From Chitinispirillaceae bacterium (GTDB taxonomy: Bacteria; Fibrobacterota; Chitinivibrionia; Chitinivibrionales; Chitinispirillaceae), in the NCBI GenBank assembly GCA_016926315.1, contig JAFGOU010000255.1:1-9590 (forward strand): a DNA stretch of 9,590 nucleotides, given 5' to 3'. The notes under the pieces were generated by a model. The model made no database searches. It saw only the letters and a list, made by a program, of their open reading frames with translations, and was not told the DNA's origin. Made by a program: the position numbers and the translations under genes. Each line of letters starts with the position of its first letter. The stretch's first letter is position 1. This document shows positions 1-6,678 of this stretch, in pieces.

Positions 1-2
1 AC

Positions 3-1244
3 ACGGTCTGTTGCGGAAACGTCTGCGTTGGCGGAGAGACCTTCATGCCGCTGGCGCGCGATTGCGCGGCAGCTTATCAGAACGCGTTGCGGTATCGTAT
101 CGCCGGCAGTACTGCGTACGCCGACAAGGCGGTGCAGATCCTGAACGCCTGGGCCTCCACCCTGGTGGTGATAAACGGCGATTCAAACGCCGGCCTGCGT
201 GCCGGGCTCTACGGTTACCAACTTGCCGCGGCGGCTGAACTCATGCGCGGCTACAGCGGGTGGGCTGCAGCGGATTTCACCCGGCTCAAGACCATGCTGC
301 TCACAACGTTTTATCCGATCAGCTCGGATTTCCTCATCCGCCACAACGGTACCTGTTTTGATCATTACTGGGCAAACTGGGACCTGGCAAACATGGCGAC
401 CGTTCTCGCCATCGGCGTGCTCTGCGACGATACCGGCAAGGTGAGCGAGGCGGTAAATTATTTCAAGAACGGCGTAGGGACAGGCCAGATCGACCGGCTG
501 TGCAACAATCTCTACCCCGGGACGCCGGTCCTCGGGCAGTGCCAGGAGTCGGGCCGCGACCAGGGCCACGCCACGCTCTGCATATCACTCGTGGGCGCAT
601 TCTGCCAGATCGCCTGGAATCAGGGAGTGGACCTGTTCGGCTACAAGGACAACAAGGTGCTTGCGCTCTGCGAGTATACGGCAAAGTACAATCTCGGGTA
701 TGATGTTCCGTGGACAAATTATACCAATTGCGAAAGAAACGCCATGACTGCGATATCCGCAACCGGCCGGGGCACCATCCGTCCGAGCTGGGAGCTGATC
801 TACAACCACTATGCGCGTCTCAAGAAGGCGTACTCGCCGTGGAGCAGGATGTTCGCGGACAGCATAAGGCCCGAAGGTGGCGGAGGGCAGTACGGCACCA
901 ACAGCGGGGGATTTGACCAATTGGGGTTCGGGACGCTCGTTTATACCGTAGATTCAAGTGGGACCGAGGTGATGCTGCGGAAGAGCGCATGGGCACCGCA
1001 AGACATCGCGGTGTCGGGGATTTTCGGCGGCAGTATCCGGTATTTCCTGGCGAGAGAGGCTGCGGTCACGTTAATGGTATATGATATACAAGGAAATGTT
1101 CTTTTCCGGTCGGCTGAGAAAAACCTTGCGGCAGGTTTTCACAATCACCCGTTGCCTTCAACCTGCCTTACTCCGGGAAATCGTATTGTGGAGCTGAAAG
1201 GCAACGGCTCCATTATCCGGAACGTCCTTCCTGTAATACGGTAA
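3..1244 (+). CDS. Alginate-lyase-superfamily polysaccharide lyase, 5'-truncated by window edge
   Basis: The reading frame is open from base 3 with no stop, so the true start and signal peptide lie left of the window; the ATG at 45 is internal. Counting from that Met, residues 1-300 look like the (alpha/alpha) toroid of the alginate_lyase superfamily (PF05426, PL5/PL38-like): a helix containing ILNAWASTL (32-40), ANWDLANM (110-117), the conserved ESGRDQGH block (168-175) and RPSWELIYNHY (246-256). The Asn in NWD and the His in QGH are candidates for charge neutralisation and catalysis by analogy with this fold; I have not verified this by alignment. Such enzymes cleave uronate polymers (alginate, glucuronan) by beta-elimination. 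Residues 310-399 are a separate beta-rich tail (TLMVYDIQGNVLF) resembling a type-A secretion sorting domain, although the usual GxY element is degenerate. The gene is convergent with the GH44 gene. Superfamily is fairly certain; substrate is unknown. Confidence 0.8.
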   Translation, partial: TVCCGNVCVGGETFMPLARDCAAAYQNALRYRIAGSTAYADKAVQILNAWASTLVVINGDSNAGLRAGLYGYQLAAAAELMRGYSGWAAADFTRLKTMLLTTFYPISSDFLIRHNGTCFDHYWANWDLANMATVLAIGVLCDDTGKVSEAVNYFKNGVGTGQIDRLCNNLYPGTPVLGQCQESGRDQGHATLCISLVGAFCQIAWNQGVDLFGYKDNKVLALCEYTAKYNLGYDVPWTNYTNCERNAMTAISATGRGTIRPSWELIYNHYARLKKAYSPWSRMFADSIRPEGGGGQYGTNSGGFDQLGFGTLVYTVDSSGTEVMLRKSAWAPQDIAVSGIFGGSIRYFLAREAAVTLMVYDIQGNVLFRSAEKNLAAGFHNHPLPSTCLTPGNRIVELKGNGSIIRNVLPVIR

Positions 1245-1329
1245 GAGCCGGATTCCGGTATGATCCAAGGTGTGGAGCAGCCCTGTCCAAGTCGTATACT
1301 CCGGAGAGGGCCGCCCTGATCGTGCCGGA
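1245..1329. terminator. Possible bidirectional terminator between convergent genes
   Basis: This 85-bp gap separates two converging stop codons. It holds a short imperfect hairpin: TCCGG at 1300-1304 pairs with CCGGA at 1325-1329, enclosing AGGG-CCG-CCCT at 1307-1317. A further 11-bp palindrome, CCGGATTCCGG, lies just after the first stop (1248-1258). There is no T-run on either strand, so intrinsic termination is only a weak suggestion from position and symmetry. Confidence 0.25.
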
Positions 1330-3918
1330 CTAGTTAATCATGATCCTGCAGGCGCGAGCTGCGCCCGATGTTTGCAGATGAACAAGGTATACGCCCGGCA
1401 CCAGGGTTTCCCCGGCAGAGGAGCGTGCCGTGTTCAGCCTGAATTCCTTTCGTTGCCATCCGGCTTCACCCCGGTAGAGGGTCGCCACGGTCCTGCCGGA
1501 AAGCGTACGGAGCGTAAGGGTCATCGGTCCGGAGCCGGCCGGAGCATGAAGAATGGCAGGGGCGCCCCTTCCAATGTAAATCAGCAGTTCGGAACCCCCG
1601 GCCCTGCGCGATACCGCAGGGGCACGTATCGGGTTGATCGACTGTGCCTTCATGGAAACGTTATCCAGATACGCGATCCCCGCTCCCGCCGCGCCGTTTC
1701 CGCCGAAGTCGAATGAGAGCCGTCCTGCGGCCGCGGTGCTGTCCGCGGTGAAGGTGTAGGTGTAGGAGGCTTTCGCCGTTGTCAAAGCGATGGTTTTGGC
1801 GAGCGCGCCGTTTGCGGCATAGACATTCAGCGACCGGGGCGCCGCTGCCCAGGCTTCGAACGAGAGGGTATAGGTGACGTCCTTGAGGTAAGGGACCGTA
1901 TTCTGGAATATCTGGATGTTCCACGTTTCCGGGCCGCCGTTCTCGATAGTATAGGTAAGCACGCCGTTCACGACCGTTGCCGAACCCTTTGAGGAGCCGT
2001 CGGCGCTCCAGGTGCTGACGCTCCAGTTGGCGATGTCGTTGGAAAAGTCGCCATTGGGAATCATCTCGGCGGTGCTGGTAAACCGGGCCTCGATGTTCTT
2101 GTTGCCGTTCATGGTCAGGGTAATCGACGCATCCGGACCCGTTTCGGCGCCTGCCCAGCCGCTGAAGGTCCATCCGCTGTCGGGTACGGCGGTGAGGGTC
2201 ACCTGCGTTCCGGCTGCAAGCCTGGAACCATTGACGGTGCGAAGGACTTTGCCGCTGCCGAGCGTGGTTACGGCGAGCGTGTAGTAGGTGGGCGTCTGCA
2301 GATCCACCACCGCATCGGTCGACAGGATAAAGTGAAGAGCGGCGTACGCGGGAATCGTGTAGCTCAGGGTATTATCGCTTATCGCGGCGGGATCGGCGAA
2401 ACGGGCGATGGCTGTGCTGTCTTTGGTAAATCCGTAGGCTATGGCGGCTTTGTACTGTCTGGCGCCTTTGATGGTAAGCGAAACCGGGGAAGCCGCGCTT
2501 TTTTTACTGATGAGGATTACATGGAGCAGCTTGCTGTTTTTCGAGTCGATTGAGGCATAGATGGAGTAATCGCTTGCGCTCGGAGAAACAGCCGCGACAT
2601 TGGTGTCGCCGTAGGCGCCGTACTTGCCGTCGAAATTTCGGTACAACAGGAATGCCGAGGTCAAATACCCTCTCACGGACTCATGGAGATTGGCCACGTA
2701 CACTCCCTGGGTGCCGAAAATACCGAGCACGTCGGCGAGCGCCAGGCCGCCGGAAACATGGGCAGATCCGCCGTAGGTGTATTCGGTGATGCCGAGTCTG
2801 GTGCCTGGGTACCATTTGTCTATCGATCGGGACAATCGGGTTAAAAGATAGAGCGGCCCGTTATTGTCGGCGATCCAGCTGGTCTCCTTGTAGGTGGAAT
2901 CCCATAGCGAGCGCGGTGCCTGCAGGCGGGCCTGGATGGTTGATTCGGTTCCGGCGGTATCGGAGGAGATGCGCGCGTCGCCCTTGGCCTCGGGATACCA
3001 GTGCACGGTGGCGACATCGAGCAGCCGCTTGCCCGCGGCATCTGATTTTTTCTTCATTTCCCCGAGGTAGGCGCTGAATCCCCAGTCATAGGTGCTTTTA
3101 TAAGCGTCCCATCCGGTAGCCGAGGAGAACGTGTTCATTTCCATCCATCCCCATGCCTCGAGTCCCAGGATTTCAGCCGATGGATCGATCGCTTTGACCG
3201 CTGCGGCGAGGTTCGCGGACTGGTCGATCACTTCGGTAATGGCGGGCGCCTGCGGATGGATGCGCGGATGGGTGCTTTTCCAGAGCCCGGGTTCGTTATC
3301 CAGACAATAGCTCCTGACCCCGCCCTCGCTGGCTTTGCCGAATTTCTGAACCATGAAATTGACGAACTCGTCTATATATACGGCCGTATCGGTAAGCGCA
3401 GGACTGAGCGAAAACGGGCCCCCTTTCCGGAAGACCGTTTTTTTCCAGCGCGATGAGGGTGCGGCCTGGTTTTCCGCAACCGCGCCGTTCATGTCGGCGG
3501 CAACGTACCCGGCCATGGGAAGCTGAATGGTCGAGTACATGTTCAGGTTCCTGCAGCGATCGATGAAGGTGAGCATGGTTCCGCCTGGTCCCGGAGCCGT
3601 GGGAACCGGATTGTTCATGAGATGGGCGTCGCTGGAATGCTGCCAATCGCTGCCCGCATTGGAAGCGTTGTTTTCCCAGTTATACCCGGTCATCCGGTTG
3701 CCCCCGATACGGTCGGATCCGAGATTGGCGACGGGCAGAAGCGTGGTTATGTTCTCTTTGCTGCACGCAATGGTGTTAACCCCGTAAATCGCGGGACTGA
3801 TAGGCGATCTGGCAGAGTCGGGATTTACCTCGAAAAGCGCCTGGGCAAAAACGTTCGGAAATCCTGAGGCAAGCAGAAAGAGCGCAAAGGCGTGCGTTAC
3901 GGCTGGCGATCGGACCAT
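1330..3918 (-). CDS. Secreted modular GH44 endoglucanase/xyloglucanase with InlB-type repeat, CBM4/9-like domain and C-terminal sorting-type tail
   Basis: I place the start at the ATG 3916-3918 (862 aa), because AGGAG lies 7 nt upstream and a signal peptide follows directly (MVRSPAVTHAFALFLLASG, cleavage near FAQ-A, residues 24-27). The frame stays open 20 codons further upstream, but those residues spoil the signal peptide. Residues about 27-533 match glycoside hydrolase family 44: acid/base candidate Glu209 in LDNEPGLW, nucleophile candidate Glu379 in LGITEYTYGG, plus VHWYPEA and LGLEAWGWMEM. The 170-residue gap between the two Glu is normal for the family. GH44 enzymes are retaining endo-beta-1,4-glucanases/xyloglucanases, some also acting on mannan. 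Residues 545-614 form a divergent InlB B-repeat (VTLTAVPDSGWTFSGW). Residues 617-758 (IPNGDFSNDIANWSVS ... YLDNVSMKA) resemble CBM4/9. Residues 776-862 are a sorting-type tail (LTLRTLSGRTVATLY ... GVYLVHL). It is transcribed away from the regulator pair and shares a promoter motif with it. Confidence 0.93.
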   Translation of the reverse strand: MVRSPAVTHAFALFLLASGFPNVFAQALFEVNPDSARSPISPAIYGVNTIACSKENITTLLPVANLGSDRIGGNRMTGYNWENNASNAGSDWQHSSDAHLMNNPVPTAPGPGGTMLTFIDRCRNLNMYSTIQLPMAGYVAADMNGAVAENQAAPSSRWKKTVFRKGGPFSLSPALTDTAVYIDEFVNFMVQKFGKASEGGVRSYCLDNEPGLWKSTHPRIHPQAPAITEVIDQSANLAAAVKAIDPSAEILGLEAWGWMEMNTFSSATGWDAYKSTYDWGFSAYLGEMKKKSDAAGKRLLDVATVHWYPEAKGDARISSDTAGTESTIQARLQAPRSLWDSTYKETSWIADNNGPLYLLTRLSRSIDKWYPGTRLGITEYTYGGSAHVSGGLALADVLGIFGTQGVYVANLHESVRGYLTSAFLLYRNFDGKYGAYGDTNVAAVSPSASDYSIYASIDSKNSKLLHVILISKKSAASPVSLTIKGARQYKAAIAYGFTKDSTAIARFADPAAISDNTLSYTIPAYAALHFILSTDAVVDLQTPTYYTLAVTTLGSGKVLRTVNGSRLAAGTQVTLTAVPDSGWTFSGWAGAETGPDASITLTMNGNKNIEARFTSTAEMIPNGDFSNDIANWSVSTWSADGSSKGSATVVNGVLTYTIENGGPETWNIQIFQNTVPYLKDVTYTLSFEAWAAAPRSLNVYAANGALAKTIALTTAKASYTYTFTADSTAAAGRLSFDFGGNGAAGAGIAYLDNVSMKAQSINPIRAPAVSRRAGGSELLIYIGRGAPAILHAPAGSGPMTLTLRTLSGRTVATLYRGEAGWQRKEFRLNTARSSAGETLVPGVYLVHLQTSGAARACRIMIN

Positions 3919-4020
3919 GTAGTGACTCCTGTAATGGTGGAAGGGATTATTAAAATGCATGATATTTTGGATACACATTCTTAATTAATTAGTAGTAATA
4001 TAAAATAAAAAGTTGCATTT

Positions 4021-4056
4021 TTCATAAAATATTCCAAAATATTTGGCAACATGTTG
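4021..4056 (-). promoter_or_regulatory. Putative GH44 promoter with overlapping palindromic operator
   Basis: On the minus strand TTGCCA (4044-4049, 5/6 match to TTGACA), a 17-bp spacer and TATGAA (4021-4026, 4/6 match to TATAAT) form a plausible sigma-70-type promoter, leaving a leader of about 95 nt before the GH44 ATG. The perfect 10-bp palindrome CAACATGTTG (4047-4056) overlaps the -35 element. Almost the same element occurs in front of the TIGR02147 gene at 6392-6406. The surrounding 3945-4046 stretch is markedly AT-rich compared with the genes. The promoter is inferred from matches only. Confidence 0.45.
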
Positions 4057-4073
4057 TCGACGGGGAATGATGA

Positions 4074-4232
4074 TCAGGAACAACGTTTCCGGCGGTTACC
4101 TCGGCGGATCAAATACAGACCGGGATAAGATGTTACGCGAATCCGTTTTTTGGGCGTAAAACGATAATTGCTCATCCCGCGCATCGTCACGTCGGCCGAC
4201 ACTACCGGTCTCTCCAGTGAAAAAGCACAGGG
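4074..4232 (-). pseudogene. Possible remnant of a C-terminal sorting-domain tail
   Basis: The 330-bp gap between the GH44 start and the lipoprotein stop is mostly unexplained. On the minus strand one frame is open from a TAA at 4233-4235 to a TGA at 4074-4076 (52 codons). Its last part reads RIRVTSYPGLYLIRRGNRRKR, resembling the 'beta-strand, G-(L/V)-Y-L-(I/V), basic end' pattern that closes the secreted proteins here (compare GVYLVHL in the GH44 protein and ARGVYLI in the last gene). No start codon has a good ribosome site and there is no catalytic part, so a decayed 3' end of a lost secreted-protein gene is more likely than a small gene. The frame is short and Arg-rich, so chance is a real alternative. 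Confidence 0.3.
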
Positions 4233-4248
4233 TTAATGGATCTGCGGG

Positions 4249-5481
4249 CTAATTCTGCAGAAAATCGGCCGGGGTCATGCCTTCAATGATGATATCGTCG
4301 ATCCAGAGCTCTGCGCTTTTTTTGGCGAGGAAGTTAATGTCGTTGATCAGCGCCGCTCCCGAGCTCCAGGGAACGGTGATCGACGTATTCGGGATGACGG
4401 TTGCGGGTATGGCCGCGGCGGTGATGACGTACTGTTTCCATTCCGGCGTCAGCTCAAAGGGAACTTCAAACGGAAACAGGTGCGTTGCCGTCGGGCCTGT
4501 ATAGTTACTCGTGAATTGCAGGTAAACCGTACCGCTTCCTTTTGCCATAAACGTGATCGCGCTCATCTTCCGCAGGTCGAACCACGATCTGCCGATGGAG
4601 CTGGAGTCTTTGGATTCGCAAATATCAACCCCGACGAGCGCGTACGGCGTCCGGAAGAGCGAATCGATCTGGTAGATGATGTGCAGGCTGCCGCCGGCAT
4701 AAGCGTTCGCCGTGGTATCGATAGCGCCGGGCAGACCGAGTCCGGAATCCGGTAAAATCCTGCTCATGCCGCCCCTTGCGCTGTCGGTATAGGAGAACCA
4801 CCACCCTCCGCCAAGCAGCGTGTTCAGGTTGTTGGTACCGTCCAAACGGTTGAAGTCTTCAAATAGCGTCGATGCTGTGCCGCTGAGTTCGAGCGTATCC
4901 CCGAACTCCTGCTCGCTCCAAAGGAATTCGCCTACAAGTCCGGTTCCGCGCTCGATTCTTAAGAGCTGCGGTCCTGAGGGGAGGTGCAGGGAGAACGAAC
5001 CGTCGGTCGCCACGTCCATTGATTTGTCCATGCCCATTACCAGGAGGCGCGAACCGGCCGCGGGCGACCCGTTTTCGAACACGTTCCCTGAAAATGCCGC
5101 AAGCGCATCAATCACGATTCCGCCAAGATCGATCGTTCTGCCGTTTTTGGGGATAAAAAACCGCTTCATGGCGCACAGGGAGTCGCTCCCGCACAGCTCA
5201 ATGAGATAATAGCCCGGCGCGATTTTATCGAGGGTGAATCCGCCGCTCTGGCCGGTAATGGTTCTTTTCTGTTCGAAGAGCGGCACGGAAAAAGGGATAT
5301 ACTGCTGTTTTCGCAGCGATACCGAAACGTTGCTTGCCGGAACGTTGCCCGGTAAGAGCGCCATGCCAATAACTTTAGCCTCGCCGGCATCGGTTCCGGT
5401 GCCGTTTCCGGACAAGGGCAGGGTTTGGCATCCGGATAAAATGGACAGGGAAATGACAAGGCAAGTCCGGCGAAAAATCAT
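4249..5481 (-). CDS. Lipoprotein with two carboxypeptidase-regulatory-like domains and a CBM11-like C-terminal domain
   Basis: This 410-aa protein starts with a lipoprotein signal: MIFRRTC, a short hydrophobic stretch, then lipobox ILSGC with acylated Cys18 followed by Gln, consistent with outer-membrane anchoring. Residues about 36-125 and 128-180 look like two carboxypeptidase-regulatory-like beta-sandwiches (ITGQSGGFTLDKIAPGYYLIEL; then DGSFSLHLPSGPQLLRI). Residues about 206-402 resemble the CBM11/CIA30 galactose-binding-like fold: LFEDFNRLDGTNNLN, GGWWFSYTDS, and the closing strand AELWIDDIIIEGM. No catalytic motif is visible. The ATG overlaps the stop of the upstream TIGR02147 gene by four bases (ATGA), with GAAGGG 3 nt before it, so translation is probably coupled. 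TIGR02147 genes next to such lipoproteins seem a recurring Fibrobacterota arrangement as I remember it. Binding or sensing of polysaccharide at the cell surface is a reasonable inference, not shown. Confidence 0.8.
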   Translation of the reverse strand: MIFRRTCLVISLSILSGCQTLPLSGNGTGTDAGEAKVIGMALLPGNVPASNVSVSLRKQQYIPFSVPLFEQKRTITGQSGGFTLDKIAPGYYLIELCGSDSLCAMKRFFIPKNGRTIDLGGIVIDALAAFSGNVFENGSPAAGSRLLVMGMDKSMDVATDGSFSLHLPSGPQLLRIERGTGLVGEFLWSEQEFGDTLELSGTASTLFEDFNRLDGTNNLNTLLGGGWWFSYTDSARGGMSRILPDSGLGLPGAIDTTANAYAGGSLHIIYQIDSLFRTPYALVGVDICESKDSSSIGRSWFDLRKMSAITFMAKGSGTVYLQFTSNYTGPTATHLFPFEVPFELTPEWKQYVITAAAIPATVIPNTSITVPWSSGAALINDINFLAKKSAELWIDDIIIEGMTPADFLQN

Positions 5482-6323
5482 AAACCCTTCTTTTTAACCT
5501 TGGTCCGGGGTACCATTTGAAATCCCACCCTGCACACCATGCTCGGCGCCGAATCCTCGCGCGCCATGGCCAGCAGCCGTTTGCGGAACTCCTGGATTTC
5601 CACGCGGATTTTTTCAAAGGTGTCTTTCGAAACGCTCATGGTAACCGACGATATGCTGCGATCGGAAAACGAACAGTTTTCGAACGCATCGATGTCGAGC
5701 TCGAGATTTTTTATATGAAACCGGCTCAGTATGGTGGAATGCACACTCGGCGGCGTTGCAACGATCGGTTCGGACGGCTCGTATCCGCGCTTGTCCGGGC
5801 GTGGCCGTATGAACCCCTGTTTTAAAAGGAAAGCCACCGCGCCTCTGGCCTGTGTGGGCTTTATAGGCGGGATCAGCATCCGACCAAGAGCTTTATAGTC
5901 GTTTTTAAAATCAACCAGCGCCACCAGGTCCCTGACCACGGGATAATACCATTTTTCAAAATATCGGAGTTTTTTATCCTGAAGGGCATAGGTCGTTTTG
6001 GCGGAACGGATTTTCAAGAGCTCTTTGAGAAGCGCATCCTTTTTATCCACGTTTTTTTCATTGCCAAAACCCACCAGGAGCAGAAAATAATGCGCTTCGG
6101 ATGCATTGTGCCCTATCGCTTCTGAAAAATTGGCAACATATTTAGGGGAAAGCTTCCTCTGGTTCCGCAGAACCCGCAACAAATACGTGGAACCGGGTAT
6201 GCGCGCGCCGGCAAGGAACTTCCGGTGGGAATAGGATGGATCGAGCCGTTTGAAATAGCCGAACAGATCGTTCAGATATTCACGGTAATCAAAAAAGCCG
6301 TAAATGACGGGTTTGGCATCCAA
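5478..6323 (-). CDS. TIGR02147/DUF4423 family protein, probable transcriptional regulator
   Basis: This 281-aa protein matches the TIGR02147 family, known as a large paralog set in Fibrobacter and related to DUF4423 proteins of Bdellovibrio and Myxococcus; its biochemical role is not established. Family features are the N-terminal FFDYREYL (10-17), a helical segment like an XRE-type helix-turn-helix (SHRKFLAGARIPGSTYLLRV, 32-51, then KLSPKYVANFSEAIG, 57-71), KWYYPVVRDLV (124-134), a winged-helix-like stretch (TQARGAVAFLLKQGFI, 157-172, with a basic wing at 174-185) and the DUF4423 end VTMSVSKDTFEKI ... EFRKRL. The start is TTG at 6321-6323: no ATG or GTG gives the expected N-terminus, and GGAGGAA lies 13 nt upstream, an unusually long spacing that may hold expression low. 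It overlaps the downstream lipoprotein gene by 4 bp. I infer DNA binding from the two HTH-like segments. A shared motif at its own promoter and the GH44 promoter fits that role. Confidence 0.88.
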   Translation of the reverse strand: MDAKPVIYGFFDYREYLNDLFGYFKRLDPSYSHRKFLAGARIPGSTYLLRVLRNQRKLSPKYVANFSEAIGHNASEAHYFLLLVGFGNEKNVDKKDALLKELLKIRSAKTTYALQDKKLRYFEKWYYPVVRDLVALVDFKNDYKALGRMLIPPIKPTQARGAVAFLLKQGFIRPRPDKRGYEPSEPIVATPPSVHSTILSRFHIKNLELDIDAFENCSFSDRSISSVTMSVSKDTFEKIRVEIQEFRKRLLAMAREDSAPSMVCRVGFQMVPRTKVKKKGL

Positions 6324-6370
6324 GGTACGTTGAGTGTTCCTCCGCTTCCTATTCGTATAATCTACGGTAA

Positions 6371-6406
6371 AAAATAATAAAAAGCAATATTTTTTGGCAA
6401 CAGTTG
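6371..6406 (-). promoter_or_regulatory. Putative promoter/operator of the TIGR02147-lipoprotein unit
   Basis: On the minus strand TTGCCA (6395-6400), an 18-bp spacer and TATTTT (6371-6376) form a weak sigma-70-type promoter about 45 nt upstream of the TTG start. The -35 overlaps the interrupted palindrome CAAC-A-GTTG (plus strand 6398-6406). The plus-strand string TTTGGCAACA followed by GTTG is shared with the GH44 promoter, with a single-base insertion there, and at the same place relative to the -35. This suggests a common regulator, possibly the TIGR02147 protein acting on its own promoter. Confidence 0.45.
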
Positions 6407-6471
6407 AAATCCAAGGGTATTAATCCACCCACCGAAGGTTGTGAATATGACCATAAGGTACTTAAAAGAGT

Positions 6472-6654
6472 TTAATTAGGGAGCGGGCTGCGCACGAATG
6501 CCAGTCCGTTGGTATTATCGTTAAAATTGAGGTAACCATATCCGTTACTGTCCACTGCTATGGAGGTACCGTGATTCAAGGACCCCAGGGATTTCACCGT
6601 CTCCCAGGTGGCGCCATGATCGAGAGACCGTTTGAATCCGCCGGGATTTCCGAG
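6472..6654 (-). pseudogene. Decapitated 3' fragment of a BNR/Asp-box (sialidase-like beta-propeller) gene
   Basis: On the minus strand a 60-codon frame ends in TAA (6472-6474). It reads as convincing protein: GNPGGFKRSLDHGATWETV, then GTSIAVDSNGYGYLNFND, ending FVRSPLPN. SLDHGATW is an exact Asp-box (S-x-D-x-G-x-T-W), the hallmark of BNR-repeat beta-propellers such as sialidases and some other glycosidases. A stop codon (6655-6657) sits immediately before the fragment in frame, and the sequence beyond becomes AT-rich and non-coding in character, with no start or signal peptide. It is therefore the last blade of a lost gene, sitting between two divergent intact genes. Absence of a start plus an abrupt loss of coding character make a functional small protein unlikely. 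The identity of the parent enzyme cannot be told from one blade. Confidence 0.7.
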
Positions 6655-6678
6655 TTAGGTCAGAAAACGGGCCAAATG

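Noticed and set aside
45..47. ATG as the start of the left-edge lyase gene
   Set aside because: The frame is open from base 3 without a stop, there is no ribosome site before it, and the family's N-terminal helices and signal peptide would be missing. It is an internal Met.
1270..1716. Plus-strand open frame of 148 codons over the 3' end of the GH44 gene
   Set aside because: It overlaps the conserved CBM and tail coding region antisense, with an Arg/Gly-rich composition typical of a shadow frame.
4144..4163. Inverted repeat CGTTTT-N8-AAAACG as a terminator of the lipoprotein transcript
   Set aside because: The stem is short and AT-rich with no T-run in either direction.
6130..6140. Third copy of the TTGGCAACA motif
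   Set aside because: It sits inside the TIGR02147 gene, encodes conserved residues YVAN, and lacks the GTTG half of the palindrome, so it is probably chance.
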